64,000 nucleotides of DNA from Marinobacterium_D sp050908845 (GCF_050908845.1 NZ_CP194171.1:1922001-1986000), one strand, 5' to 3'; positions 1 to 10,129 are shown, numbered from the stretch's first letter. Made by a program: numbers and translations. Notes: a model not told the origin generated them from the sequence alone.

Positions 1-3000
1 CAGTACTCTCCTGATGAGCTAAGCGCTAACGGGACATTAACTGCAGAAATCCAGTTACCGTCAGATGCGGTAGCGGGCGATACGTTAACCATTGATGGTA
101 CGGACTACACGCTAACCTCGCAGGACATCTCGACCGGCGTAGTCCAACATGATGTAACACCGGGCCAGCAACTGGCAGTCAGTTTTACCGACCAGGCGGG
201 TAACACCTCCACGGTTGCGACCTCATCTGTCAGCCAGTTTGCCTCGTCAGTATCGATCGACTCGATTGACAATTCTCTGGAAGTATCCGTCGATACAAGG
301 GGTGGACATCAGGTTCATGGGCAGAATCATCCAGGCCAGAGCGACAAATGGCAGACCAATGCGTTTGAGACGACTTCAGGTGATGTAACGATACACGGCA
401 GTGCCGTGGGGGTTGCAGATGGCAGCCCAATTACCGTGCATCTGGAGGATCGCCTTAATCCACAAAACAGTTTTGATCTGCAAGGCACTGTCAGCGGCGG
501 CCAGTGGTCGGTAACCATCGATCACACCAGGGTAGATCAGGTGGGCGATCACGACTGGCAGGTTAATGCCAGCACAGCCGATCTGTTCGGCACCGCGCTT
601 CACGCCACAACTGAGATTATTAATACCGATGGTCTCAGCCAGACGCTCAGTGAGAATGGTGCTGCTGGCAGTCTGGACCTGCTCGACGGAGCAGACCAGA
701 TCAATGTCGCACAGGTTCTCTATTCCACTGACGGCACGCACTTTAGCAGTCAGCTACCGGCAGGTGTGAGCCTGGATGCAGATGGCCATACACTGCATGT
801 AGATCCCAACAGTTCAGCGTTTGACCACCTGGCACCGGGTGATGAGCAGAAGGTCTACGTTCGCTACCAGCTTACTGAAACAGTAGGCGGCACCGCTGAG
901 CAGGTTGACCAGACCGCGGTTATCACGGTCACCGGCACAGACGACCTGGTAAGAATTTCCGGGACGACCAGCAGCCTACTCGACACCGCCACCAGCCAGA
1001 GCGCACAGGGCACGCTGGCGGTCACTGACCCTGATAGTGCTGTACCGCCGACTGATTTTGTTGTGCAGAGCAGTACGGCTGGAACCTTTGGTAGTTTCAG
1101 CGTCGATATTAACGGCGACTGGACCTACACACTGGATCCAGACAACCCGGCTACCCGCGCACTGGCAGCAGGCGAACAACAAACCGATACCTTCACGGTG
1201 ACCACCTCTGACGGTCTGACCCATGATGTAGTGGTAACCGTTACCGGTGCGGATGACTTACCCGAGATCACCGGCACCACCAGCGCAGTGGCGGATGACA
1301 CCACTGGTCAGGCGCAGGGCTCACTGGCGGTGACTGATCCCGATGATCCGCAGTTTGTATCTACAACCAGTTTCGTGGCGCAGACAGGTGTTCAGGGGCA
1401 GTACGGTAGCTTTGAGGTCAATGCACAGGGCCAGTGGCACTACACCCTCGATCCATCGTTGGATGCGACCCGCGCATTGAAAGATGGCGAACAGCAGCCG
1501 GATACCTTCACAGTAACGACCGCCGATGGCAAGAGTCATGAGATTACAGTGACCGTGACCGGTACAAATGACGCGCCTACCGTATCCGGCAGCGTGCATC
1601 TACCGAATCTCGGCGATGAATCACCGGTTACGATAACCGAGGCACAGTTACTTTCACACACTTCCGACATCGACCTCACTGCTAGCGAGTCGCTGAGCGT
1701 TAGTGGGGTCACTGTCGATCACGGTAGCATCACTAACCACAATGATGGCACCTGGACCTACACTCCGGAATCGGGGTACACAGGCAATGTCCATTTCAGT
1801 TACCAGGTAGCGGACGAGCAGCATGGCACCACGCCTGCCTCTGCCGACCTGACAATATTTAATAACGACTTGGCTCCAACCGTTACAGCGACAGACAGTG
1901 CTCATGCCGTTGATTTGGGTAATACCGCTGAAGATACAACCATGACCTTCACTGAGGCCGATCTTCTTTCTAAGGTGGGTGCTCATGACTCTGATGCAAC
2001 GGATACGCTTAGTATCAGTGACATCACCTCACCTCATGGCACCTTTACCAAGCTTGCCAGCGGTGAGTGGGAGTTTACGCCTGAAGCCAATTACCATGGC
2101 GATGATGTCGCTATCAGCATTCAGGTGAGTGATGGAAGGCTTGCAACCACAGCGCAAGCCGTCATCGATATTAGCTCAGTCACTGATGCAGCGATTATTA
2201 GCGCTTCGGTCACTGGGGTATCGACCATCACTCGTCAGGTTGAGACTGCGGTGCAATCACTGGTCGAAACCGCGACTGGCACCACGGATACGCCGTTGGA
2301 CTTATTGTATCTTGATGCGGCTTACATCGCACCTGGAACACCCGGTAATGCAGTCGCTTTTACCGTTCCAGTCGGGGTTGATAATCACTGCATAACCGGC
2401 TTGTTGATTGATGGTCAATTAGTGAGTGGTGATCCTGTTTACTGCGGGCTATGGAACATCGACAAACAGGATACAGTGGTCTTTCCTAATCTTGATATTG
2501 ATGCTTTCGTGAATGCACAGGATATTACTTTCCAATTTGCCGATAATGCGCCTGCGGAGCTCGATATCAAAATTACTTATGATTGGACGGGTAATGGTAG
2601 TGGCTGGTCAGAGGATGCGACAGGCGGGCTAACGAGTGAAGCTGGAACCTTGCATATCGATCGGCATGGCACGGTTATGGAAATGCGAGATATCGACGTG
2701 TTTGCCTCGCCTGAAGACGCGCCCATATTGCTTGATATTGATGTGCAAGCGTCAGTTGCCGATGACCAGTTGGCAAGTATTGTGATTATGGGCATACCTG
2801 ATGGCGCCACTCTGTCAGCAGGTAGTCATAACGCAGATGGCTCCTGGACATTAGCACCAGCAGATTTGGCAGGTTTAACACTGACACCGGCTCAGGATTG
2901 GCGGGGGGATATAGACCTTCAAATTGTTGCTAAAACGTCAGATGGCACCCAAGAAGCTGAACAAACCTCTACTCTTAGCGTGACTGTGGCGCCTGTGGCC

Positions 3001-5025
3001 GATGTGCCTACGGTCACAGTGAATGCAGTGAGGAATGACGAAGATTCTACCTTCGACCTGGATATTCAACTGGGTGGGCATTTTGATGCCCACGAAAGCC
3101 AAAGTATAGAAATTTCGGGTATCCCTGTTGGCAGTTCTTTGAGTGCGGGAACTCTAAGAGCGGATGGCGTTTGGGTACTCACACCTCAGGAACTGCCAAA
3201 TTTATCGCTGGCACTGCCAAAAGACTATGAAACCAGCTTAACGCTTGATGTAAAGGGTGTTGCTACCGATGAAGGAGGCGTTACTGGCAGTCTGACAGTT
3301 CAGATGTCTGTTGATGTTAATCCTTTAGAAGACGCGCCTGATATTCGTTTAACGTCAAATCCAGTGTTTAACGAAGATACGTCTTATACTTTCAAGCAGG
3401 ATGATTTCGGATTTCATGATGTAGATTCTGCAGATTCACTACACCATGTGACACTGACCCAACTCCCTGCCTCTGGTGCTTTGTTATTGAACGGTCAGGC
3501 TGTAACAGCCGGGCAACAGATTGACGCGGCTGATATTCCACAACTGGTTTTCCAGCCAGCAAAGGATTTTCAAGGTCACCTTTCTTTGGGGTTCACCGTT
3601 AATGACGGTCAGCTCGATTCTGCTGAATCCGTCATGGAATTGGATGTCATCAACGTTAATGACGCGGCCACGTTCACTGGTGATAAAACCGGCAGCATGA
3701 CTGACGATAAGGACGCCCTTGCGACGATATCCGGAAAGCTAACGGTTCATGATATTGATTCTGACGATCGTCTTGCAGTTCACTCTTACACAGGAGAAGA
3801 AACTTACGCAGGTTCAAATGGTTGGGGGTCGTTAAAGATTGATCCAGATGGTAACTGGGAGTACACCCTTTACGATCGCACTATGGAATTACCCGAGGGT
3901 AAAGTGGTGACTGATAGCGTTACTGTTCACAGCAGTGACGGCACCCCTCAGGTGATTACCGTGACCATTACGGGCACCAATCAGGCGCCAATAGCCGGCG
4001 CTTCGGTACATTTACCCGATGAAACCAGTGGCACGCCGTTTACCATTAGTGAAGCGGCATTGTTGGCTAATGCTCATGATGTTGACCTGCAAGCCGGTGA
4101 AGAACTGACTGTCCATAACCTCCATGCAGGTTATTCTACGGTCAATGACAACGGCGATGGTACCTTCACGATAACGCCACAAAGTGGCTATACGGGTGAA
4201 ATACAGCTGTTTTTCGATATACAGGATCCTCTAGGAGGCGTATCGCCAGGTCTGGCGTCGCTAGATATTGTAGCGCCATCAACGACTGCGTCAGTCAGCT
4301 CGAATGATACTGTTGCCTCACAGTCGGTTGTCGAAGACCAAACTGTTATTGATGAACATGGCGGTCATTTCCTCGGTGCTGCGGGTGTTGTGTCTACTGA
4401 TGCAGATGGCCAAGCTATTTCTTTTGCTGGTCAAACAGTCACTGGCGATCACGGCGGCTCATTGCTGATGACCCAGCTTGGAGGCGTGTGGCAAGCGCGC
4501 ATTGATAATGATTCACCAGAAGTTCAGGCATTGAACACCGGTGAAAGCTTTGTTGAAACCTTTACGGTGACCGATACTGACGGCAATACTCACGATATCA
4601 AGATTACTGTGGAGGGAACGGATGAGGGCGTGCAGGCTAATCCAGCGCCACCAGCATCCGATGAGTCAGCAGGCACGCTTGTTGAAGAGGCTGCACTAAT
4701 AAGCTCAGATGAACCCGAATCAGCGATCAGTGATTACATGCAGTTTGCAGCCAGTGGCACAGACCAGGGCGCAAGCAGCACTACTAGCGATACTTCAGCG
4801 GTAGATGACTATCTCAGCGCGGCAGGCGTTACTTCTGACAGCCTTACCTCTGGCGGAGACGATGCTACTCCGACGGAGGTGCTGATGGATCTCGGCACTG
4901 CTGCTGACGAGCAGCCGGACAGTGCTCCGGAGCCTGCTGTGGATGAGATGCCGGATAGCGTTGTGCCGGCTGACTCATCCGATATCGATACGCAACAGGA
5001 TGATCCGCAACACCACGGAATTTGA
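1..5025 (+). CDS. Giant VCBS/cadherin-like repeat adhesin, 3' part
   Basis: The reading frame is open from the first base, so the gene starts upstream of the window; 1,674 codons are present. Seen: a bacterial Ig-like domain at the start, VCBS repeats ending in VTVTG(T/A)(N/D)D (about nt 925-1580, 3666-3990, 4300-4620), tandem-95/cadherin-like domains (nt 1585-2190, 3350-3665, 3990-4275), and two IPxGxxLSAG repeats (nt 2690-3340). The last ~130 residues are acidic and hold two related motifs, ISDYMQFAASG and VDDYLSAAGV. No RTX glycine-aspartate nonapeptides are visible. Such proteins are secreted by type I systems and act in adhesion or biofilm formation. The TolC-type gene 13 nt downstream supports this, although no ABC or membrane-fusion gene is present here. 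The ligand is unknown. Confidence 0.9.
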   Translation, partial: QYSPDELSANGTLTAEIQLPSDAVAGDTLTIDGTDYTLTSQDISTGVVQHDVTPGQQLAVSFTDQAGNTSTVATSSVSQFASSVSIDSIDNSLEVSVDTRGGHQVHGQNHPGQSDKWQTNAFETTSGDVTIHGSAVGVADGSPITVHLEDRLNPQNSFDLQGTVSGGQWSVTIDHTRVDQVGDHDWQVNASTADLFGTALHATTEIINTDGLSQTLSENGAAGSLDLLDGADQINVAQVLYSTDGTHFSSQLPAGVSLDADGHTLHVDPNSSAFDHLAPGDEQKVYVRYQLTETVGGTAEQVDQTAVITVTGTDDLVRISGTTSSLLDTATSQSAQGTLAVTDPDSAVPPTDFVVQSSTAGTFGSFSVDINGDWTYTLDPDNPATRALAAGEQQTDTFTVTTSDGLTHDVVVTVTGADDLPEITGTTSAVADDTTGQAQGSLAVTDPDDPQFVSTTSFVAQTGVQGQYGSFEVNAQGQWHYTLDPSLDATRALKDGEQQPDTFTVTTADGKSHEITVTVTGTNDAPTVSGSVHLPNLGDESPVTITEAQLLSHTSDIDLTASESLSVSGVTVDHGSITNHNDGTWTYTPESGYTGNVHFSYQVADEQHGTTPASADLTIFNNDLAPTVTATDSAHAVDLGNTAEDTTMTFTEADLLSKVGAHDSDATDTLSISDITSPHGTFTKLASGEWEFTPEANYHGDDVAISIQVSDGRLATTAQAVIDISSVTDAAIISASVTGVSTITRQVETAVQSLVETATGTTDTPLDLLYLDAAYIAPGTPGNAVAFTVPVGVDNHCITGLLIDGQLVSGDPVYCGLWNIDKQDTVVFPNLDIDAFVNAQDITFQFADNAPAELDIKITYDWTGNGSGWSEDATGGLTSEAGTLHIDRHGTVMEMRDIDVFASPEDAPILLDIDVQASVADDQLASIVIMGIPDGATLSAGSHNADGSWTLAPADLAGLTLTPAQDWRGDIDLQIVAKTSDGTQEAEQTSTLSVTVAPVADVPTVTVNAVRNDEDSTFDLDIQLGGHFDAHESQSIEISGIPVGSSLSAGTLRADGVWVLTPQELPNLSLALPKDYETSLTLDVKGVATDEGGVTGSLTVQMSVDVNPLEDAPDIRLTSNPVFNEDTSYTFKQDDFGFHDVDSADSLHHVTLTQLPASGALLLNGQAVTAGQQIDAADIPQLVFQPAKDFQGHLSLGFTVNDGQLDSAESVMELDVINVNDAATFTGDKTGSMTDDKDALATISGKLTVHDIDSDDRLAVHSYTGEETYAGSNGWGSLKIDPDGNWEYTLYDRTMELPEGKVVTDSVTVHSSDGTPQVITVTITGTNQAPIAGASVHLPDETSGTPFTISEAALLANAHDVDLQAGEELTVHNLHAGYSTVNDNGDGTFTITPQSGYTGEIQLFFDIQDPLGGVSPGLASLDIVAPSTTASVSSNDTVASQSVVEDQTVIDEHGGHFLGAAGVVSTDADGQAISFAGQTVTGDHGGSLLMTQLGGVWQARIDNDSPEVQALNTGESFVETFTVTDTDGNTHDIKITVEGTDEGVQANPAPPASDESAGTLVEEAALISSDEPESAISDYMQFAASGTDQGASSTTSDTSAVDDYLSAAGVTSDSLTSGGDDATPTEVLMDLGTAADEQPDSAPEPAVDEMPDSVVPADSSDIDTQQDDPQHHGI

Positions 5026-5038
5026 GAATTAGTAACCT

Positions 5039-6346
5039 ATGAAAAAAACAGCGCTAGCTCTTACCATCGCAATGGCTTCTTCCTCTCTGCAGGCCGCCGA
5101 TCTGATGTCGGCCTACGAGGCGGCGAAGGCCAATGATGCGCAGTATGCGCAGGCCCGTGCCGATTTTGAGGCGGCTGGTGAAAGGCTGCCGCAGGGGCGC
5201 TCCGGGTTGCTGCCGTCGGTATCCCTGTCCGGCAATTACACCTATAACTGGGAAGAACAGGAAAACGAAGACGCCAATACCACCACTGATTGGGATTACA
5301 GCAGCTATGGCGCGACGCTATCGCTGACCCAGCCGCTCTACCGACGTCAAAACTGGATTGAGTATGACCAGTCCAAGCTCCAGGTCAGCCAGGCCGAGGC
5401 GGCCTTTGCAGAAGCGGAGCAGAACCTGATTCTGCGCCTGGCGGAAGCCTATTTTGGTGTGCTGCAGGCCCGTGCGGATGTGGAAGCCGCCGAAGGCTAC
5501 CAGTCGGCGGTCGCCTCACAGCTCAACATTGCGCGTGAGGCGTTCGATATCGGTACCGGTATCAAAACCGATGTACACGATGCTGAAACGCGTTACGCCA
5601 ATGCCACCACCCAGCTGATTGCGGCACAAACCGCGCTGCAGGTGCAGCAGCAGGCGTTGGCTGTTATCACAGGCGTTGGGGCCGCAGAGAGCGAGGGTCG
5701 CCTAGACGGTGCTCAGCTCAGTGCGCCGGAACCGTTGGACCTGGATCAGTGGGTGCAGCGTGCGATGACTGCTAATAACGCGGTGCAGCAGCAGAGTATT
5801 GCCGCGGAGATCGCGCGACGCGATGTGGAGCGACAGCGTGCCGGTCATCACCCCACTGTGGATCTTGTGCTTTCAACCGGCTACAACTCGACCCTCGACA
5901 GCGGTGATCGTGAGAACACCGATGACAGCCGTATTGCTTTGCAGTTTAACCTGCCGCTTTACCAGGGTGGCGCTGTTTCTTCCCGCACACGCGAGGCGTC
6001 TTCAAACCTGGTCAGTGCCCAGTCGGCGCTGGATTATGCGCGTCGCAGCGCGGGGTTGTTGGCGTCCCAATCTTACCTTGGGGTGGTGAATGGCTTGGCT
6101 CAGATTCAGGCATCGGAGCAGGGGCTGGAGTCTGCGCGCAATGCGGTGGTATCCAACAAGGATGCTTTTGACCTGGGTGTCAGGCTGAATATCGACGTGC
6201 TGAACGCGCAGAGCCAGGTGTTCACGGCCGAACGGGATCTGAACCGGGTGAAAGTGGAAACCTTGCTGGCACAGCTGCGGCTTGAGGCCGCCGCTGGCAC
6301 GCTGACCGAGGAAGATGTTCGCGTAATGGATGCCATCATCAAATAA
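5039..6346 (+). CDS. TolC-family outer-membrane efflux/type I secretion protein
   Basis: The 435-residue protein has a signal peptide (MKKTALALTIAMASSSLQA, then ADLMSAY). It shows the two-fold repeated TolC architecture: long helical, Gln/Ala-rich segments around residues 95-200 and 300-420, with typical phrases such as GLLPSVSLSGNY, LTQPLYRRQ, LPLYQGG and FDLGVRLNIDVLNAQ. TolC homologues form the trimeric outer-membrane channel of type I secretion or efflux. Its position 13 nt after the giant adhesin suggests that it exports that protein, as LapE or AggA do. The start codon lies only 13 nt after the adhesin stop without a strong ribosome site, so translational coupling is possible. Confidence 0.93.
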   Translation: MKKTALALTIAMASSSLQAADLMSAYEAAKANDAQYAQARADFEAAGERLPQGRSGLLPSVSLSGNYTYNWEEQENEDANTTTDWDYSSYGATLSLTQPLYRRQNWIEYDQSKLQVSQAEAAFAEAEQNLILRLAEAYFGVLQARADVEAAEGYQSAVASQLNIAREAFDIGTGIKTDVHDAETRYANATTQLIAAQTALQVQQQALAVITGVGAAESEGRLDGAQLSAPEPLDLDQWVQRAMTANNAVQQQSIAAEIARRDVERQRAGHHPTVDLVLSTGYNSTLDSGDRENTDDSRIALQFNLPLYQGGAVSSRTREASSNLVSAQSALDYARRSAGLLASQSYLGVVNGLAQIQASEQGLESARNAVVSNKDAFDLGVRLNIDVLNAQSQVFTAERDLNRVKVETLLAQLRLEAAAGTLTEEDVRVMDAIIK

Positions 6347-6372
6347 ACAAGGCCCGAGTGCGGGGAGACGTT

Positions 6373-7107
6373 ATGAAACGGACGACTTTGTCGACGGTTA
6401 TTCTTATGCTGGCCGCAACCTCTTTGCAGGCCGATGATAACGCTCCCCGGGTTGAACAGGTGCAGTTTGCACCCGGCGCGAATTCGGCGGTTATCGAAGG
6501 TTCTTTGACCGGGTACGAGTCGGTGGATTACCGCCTGAGAGCCGCTGCCGGTCAGCGTATAACGGCGCAAATGCAGGGCACGAACCTTGCCAACCAGTTC
6601 AATGTACTGCCTCCAGGCTCGTCTGCCGCCGCGATGTTTGTCAGCGGTGGCGATGAGGCGTTTAACGCTATTCTGCCGGATGATGGTGTCTACACGTTGC
6701 GTGTCTACCTGATGCGTGCTGCTGCCCGGCGCGAAGAGAAAACTGATTTTTCGTTGCAGGTACAGATCACCGGAAAGCCGCTTAAGCCTTTACCCGCGGC
6801 GGAGGACGCACTGGTGGCGGGCACTAGATATCACGCGCAGTCCGAGATTCAATGCCAGCCACCCTATATCGAGGCGCAAACCTGCAGTGCAGGTGTCGTT
6901 CGTCGGTCGCCGCCGGGAACGGCCACGGTTGATATTGGCTGGGAAAATGATGGACGCCGCCGCCTGCTGTTTATCGACGGTGCTCTTGAATCCACTGACA
7001 CCTCATCGGCCTGGACAGTCAACCAGGGCGCCAACGGCACCTACAACGTTGAGTTCGATGATGGGGCGCGGTTTAGCGTTCCTGAAGCACTGGTGAACGG
7101 CGGCTGA
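6373..7107 (+). CDS. Periplasmic PliG-like (g-type lysozyme inhibitor) domain protein
   Basis: The ATG at 6373 is preceded by GGGGAG at a good distance, and a signal peptide (MKRTTLSTVILMLAATSLQA) follows. Residues ~20-135 have the pattern of the g-type lysozyme inhibitor PliG/YcgK: FAPGANSAVIEGSLTGYESV, then DYRLRAAAGQRI, then LPDDGVYTLRVYLMRAAARR and a final beta strand. A second domain of ~95 residues with a Cys pair (IQCQPPY, TCSAGVV) follows and is not assigned. It is co-directional with the TolC gene 26 nt upstream. An inhibitor role is inferred from family resemblance only; E. coli PliG lacks the C-terminal extension. Confidence 0.72.
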   Translation: MKRTTLSTVILMLAATSLQADDNAPRVEQVQFAPGANSAVIEGSLTGYESVDYRLRAAAGQRITAQMQGTNLANQFNVLPPGSSAAAMFVSGGDEAFNAILPDDGVYTLRVYLMRAAARREEKTDFSLQVQITGKPLKPLPAAEDALVAGTRYHAQSEIQCQPPYIEAQTCSAGVVRRSPPGTATVDIGWENDGRRRLLFIDGALESTDTSSAWTVNQGANGTYNVEFDDGARFSVPEALVNGG

Positions 7108-7113
7108 AGGCCG

Positions 7114-8514
7114 TCAGGTTTTGCGCCTGGGCAGCAGGCGCAAAACCGCGATGCCCGCGAAGATCAGGACGATCAACGCTACCAGTCGCCAGAACATGTG
7201 ATTCACCAGGTTTTCCGAAAAGCTCTCTGCCGTCGCGAGATCCAGTTGTAACTGTGGTAGCAGTATCTGTAGCTGGCTGGCCAGCTGATTGGATGCCGTT
7301 ACCAGCTCGAGGGCGCTGGTTGAAAAGTCAGATTCCTGTTCCGTAGGTGCTGTTCCAGTCGACTCCTCGTCAAAACGCGCCATCAATTTATCAATATTGA
7401 CCGCGGCCTCATTGGTCATCATGGCGAGGTCCGCAGAGGCTTTGATCAGCTCCAGGGAGGAGGGCAGTATCTCTTTAGCCTGGCCGCTGCTGTCAGAGAT
7501 AGAGGTGAATATCTGGGCCCTTTCCTGAGCAATCCTCTCAAATAGATAGTCGATAGCACGCTTGCGTTCGGCACTCAGGTTTTCGAACAGGTTACGCTCA
7601 ACCTGGGCGAGGTGATCGGGGTAGGACGCCAGTGTGACCTGAAAGGCGTTGAGTGTTTGTTGCAGTTCGTCAAACTGCGCCAGGGTTTCCTGAACTTCCG
7701 GCGTTGCCAGTATACGGTAAGCCGAGAGTTCGGCTTGTTCTCCGACGATGTAGGTTAACCGGCCCGTGTACCACATGGCGCGCTCTGCAAAGAGCAGGGC
7801 TTCGTCGATGGCTGATACGGCATCGTTGATCTCTTCCAGCAGACCCACGGCGGCATCCCGTTGTTGTTTCTGAGGCATGCCACGGGCATCAGCAAACTCA
7901 TCGAAGCGAATCAATTCAACGACAAGGCGGTCGGGGTTTTCTTCAAGCCAGGCATCGATAAGGCTGCGCAGGGTAGCCTGCTGATCTGGGGACAGTAGCC
8001 TTGATGAACGCTGCCAGAGACCCCGTTCCGTGTTTTTCAGCTGGGCGAGGGCATCGCGACCGCGATCTTCCCCCCAGATTTTAGGAATCCAGTAGTTTTC
8101 GAAGGTTTGGCGCTGCAGAGTCACCAGTACCAGCATATCCAGCAGAGCGATATCTGGGTTTCGACCCGCGGCGATCTCGGTGGCGGCGCCAAAGCTGTTG
8201 CGCATGAATGACTGGATCAGCACGCGCTCATTGCTGGTTTGTGCCTTGGGGCGCAGGTGCAGGAAGGCAACTTCGGAGACGGATGAAACATATTCGTCAG
8301 CCATCGACATCACCAGTGCCTGCAGACCCAGCATATCCATGTCCGACTCTACCGAGCCATCTTCGCTTTGCGCGCTGAGCTGCGAACCGGGATCGGGACG
8401 TTTCGGAGTATCTTCAATGATGGCGCAGCTGCTAAGCAGGTAACCGGTCAGCGCTAAAACCATGAGGCGAGAAAGCGAAGCTGTTAGTGAGCTTAATGGC
8501 CCCGGTCTCGTCAT
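7114..8514 (-). CDS. Hypothetical lipoprotein with C-terminal membrane anchor
   Basis: The 466-residue protein starts at an ATG with GGAG 7 nt upstream. Its N-terminus is lipoprotein-like (VLALTGYLLSSC). The body is predicted mostly helical with coiled-coil character, including a stretch rich in Asp/Glu/Gln at residues ~220-330. One transmembrane segment (LVALIVLIFAGIAVLRLL) precedes a short basic tail. A lipobox at one end and a membrane helix at the other is unusual and would fix both ends in membranes. I do not recognise a functional family. It converges on the PliG-like gene. Confidence 0.75.
   Translation of the reverse strand: MTRPGPLSSLTASLSRLMVLALTGYLLSSCAIIEDTPKRPDPGSQLSAQSEDGSVESDMDMLGLQALVMSMADEYVSSVSEVAFLHLRPKAQTSNERVLIQSFMRNSFGAATEIAAGRNPDIALLDMLVLVTLQRQTFENYWIPKIWGEDRGRDALAQLKNTERGLWQRSSRLLSPDQQATLRSLIDAWLEENPDRLVVELIRFDEFADARGMPQKQQRDAAVGLLEEINDAVSAIDEALLFAERAMWYTGRLTYIVGEQAELSAYRILATPEVQETLAQFDELQQTLNAFQVTLASYPDHLAQVERNLFENLSAERKRAIDYLFERIAQERAQIFTSISDSSGQAKEILPSSLELIKASADLAMMTNEAAVNIDKLMARFDEESTGTAPTEQESDFSTSALELVTASNQLASQLQILLPQLQLDLATAESFSENLVNHMFWRLVALIVLIFAGIAVLRLLPRRKT
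7117..7147. repeat. Perfect 13-bp inverted repeat at converging gene ends
   Basis: GGTTTTGCGCCTG and CAGGCGCAAAACC flank a 5-nt loop. The element lies 10 nt after the stop of the PliG-like gene and overlaps the last codons of the opposite-strand lipoprotein gene. There is no T-tract outside the stem, so it is not a classical intrinsic terminator, but it could stop or protect both converging transcripts. Confidence 0.7.
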
Positions 8515-8803
8515 ATTACGGCTCCAAAGTCAGCGTGCAGAGGTAGATCAACCATAGAATAATAGCGGTTGGAGAACAGCGTGAGGTGTTGTTTATGAAC
8601 CGATTTTAAAGATTCGCTGGTTTTGATGACATCTTGAGGTAAAACAGCGTGTTCAGTGGTTGGCGTTGCAAGTTTTCCAAAACCCGATTTTTCGTAACCG
8701 AGTAGATGGTTTCTCTGCTTTGGTTTAATTGCCTTAGTGGCGGACTACCCTTAAAAGATGTGGTGGCGGTTTCTTCATCCTTGTGTGTTTCTGAGGCCTC
8801 ATA

Positions 8804-10120
8804 ATGCGAGCAGCACAAGTTATCGATACGAGTATTTTTCACCGGTTGTCTCGGTGCATTTGTGTGCGGTGGATGTCTGTTTTACTGCTGCTGTTCACCT
8901 TGACGTTGGGAGGGTGTGCGAGTTTTTCTCCAGACCCCAGCGTTAGCTCGTTTCGGGACCGTGCGAAGCTTCAGAAAAAAAACAATGTCACCGTTGAAGC
9001 GGCCGTGTTAAGCAGGGAGGAGAGCCAAAGTCTGTTCGGCGTTGATCTTTTCAGCAGGCAGATACAGCCGGTCTGGATCCGCATTCGGAATAATGACTCG
9101 CACCCTTATTGGATGATTGCGTCCGGGCTTGATCCGGAGTACTTCTCACCGCACGAGGTGGCTTACAGCTTACATCGGTGGCTGCAGCGCGGATATAACG
9201 AAGAGGTTGATCTCTACTTCACCCGCCACAGTTTTTTTAATCCGATTTTTCCGCAGACTACGCGCAGCGGCTTCTTTTACGTGAACCTGGATGAGGATGA
9301 GAAAGAACTGGATGTGGATCTCATCAGCAAAGACGAAACGCTGTTTTTCGATTTTTACTTTGAGCTGACAGGCCTTAAGGCCCGCTCTCTCAAGCAGATA
9401 GAGCAGCAGTCTGAGAAGTCAGAAATCAGAGACTTGAACGAGGCGCAGCTGCGAGAGACTCTCCGAAAGCTTCCCTGTTGTACCACCAGCGAAGATGGGC
9501 GGGTCAACGGAGACCCGATTAACCTTGTCCTTATCGGTGACTCGAAACATCTGTTTCCACCCTTTGTAAGGCGCGGATGGCATTACGCTGAAGACAGTTA
9601 TCTGAAGTCTATCTGGAAAACGGTGAACTCGTTTTTGTTTGGCAAGCACTACCGTTACTCACCGGTCAGCAATCTTTATTACGACGGCCGCAAGCAGGAT
9701 ATAGCGCTGCAGAAAGCGCGCGGTACTATCCATCAGCGTAACCACCTGAGGCTCTGGCTCACAGATCTTCGTTTTAATGGAAAAGAGGTCTGGGTGGGGC
9801 AGATCAGTCGCGATATCGGCGTGCGCTTTACGACCCATACACCCACCTTTACCACGCATAAAATCGATTCCGATATTGATGAAACACGCACGGCATTTAT
9901 CGAGGATATGCTGTTTTCGCGGGGGCTATCACGACTTGGATTTGTGAGAGGCGTCGGCAAAAAAACCATGAGTCAGCCTGGGGTTAACCTTACAGGTGAT
10001 CCTTATTACACGGATGGCCTGAGAGCCGTACTCGAGTTCGATGCACGGCCAAATAACCTTGAGGATGTTCGCTTTTTCGATTGGCGCGAGCCACCGATGA
10101 GACGCATGTATTCCCAGTGA
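8804..10120 (+). CDS. Lipoprotein with LssY C-terminal-like domain
   Basis: The N-terminus has a long positively charged region, then a hydrophobic core ending in the lipobox TLGGC. A second start at 8873 would give a more usual signal peptide (MSVLLLLFTLTLGGC); the start at 8804 has GAGG about 8 nt upstream. Residues ~225-425 match the LssY_C pattern: DPINLVLIGD, then RRGWHYAEDS, HLRLWLT, GQISRDIGVRF, IDETRTAFIEDM and GDPYYTDGLRAVLEF. LssY_C domains occur alone or fused to PAP2-type membrane proteins, and their biochemical role is unknown. The N-terminal ~200 residues are unassigned. Confidence 0.8.
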   Translation: MRAAQVIDTSIFHRLSRCICVRWMSVLLLLFTLTLGGCASFSPDPSVSSFRDRAKLQKKNNVTVEAAVLSREESQSLFGVDLFSRQIQPVWIRIRNNDSHPYWMIASGLDPEYFSPHEVAYSLHRWLQRGYNEEVDLYFTRHSFFNPIFPQTTRSGFFYVNLDEDEKELDVDLISKDETLFFDFYFELTGLKARSLKQIEQQSEKSEIRDLNEAQLRETLRKLPCCTTSEDGRVNGDPINLVLIGDSKHLFPPFVRRGWHYAEDSYLKSIWKTVNSFLFGKHYRYSPVSNLYYDGRKQDIALQKARGTIHQRNHLRLWLTDLRFNGKEVWVGQISRDIGVRFTTHTPTFTTHKIDSDIDETRTAFIEDMLFSRGLSRLGFVRGVGKKTMSQPGVNLTGDPYYTDGLRAVLEFDARPNNLEDVRFFDWREPPMRRMYSQ

Positions 10121-10129
10121 CAGCTGGAC

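Noticed and set aside
406..5025. ATG 406 as the start of the adhesin
   Set aside because: The frame is open to the first base and encodes an Ig-like domain upstream, so the gene begins before the window.
8606..8842. 78-codon minus-strand frame before the LssY_C gene
   Set aside because: It overlaps the start of that gene, has only a weak ribosome site, and shows no domain-like pattern.
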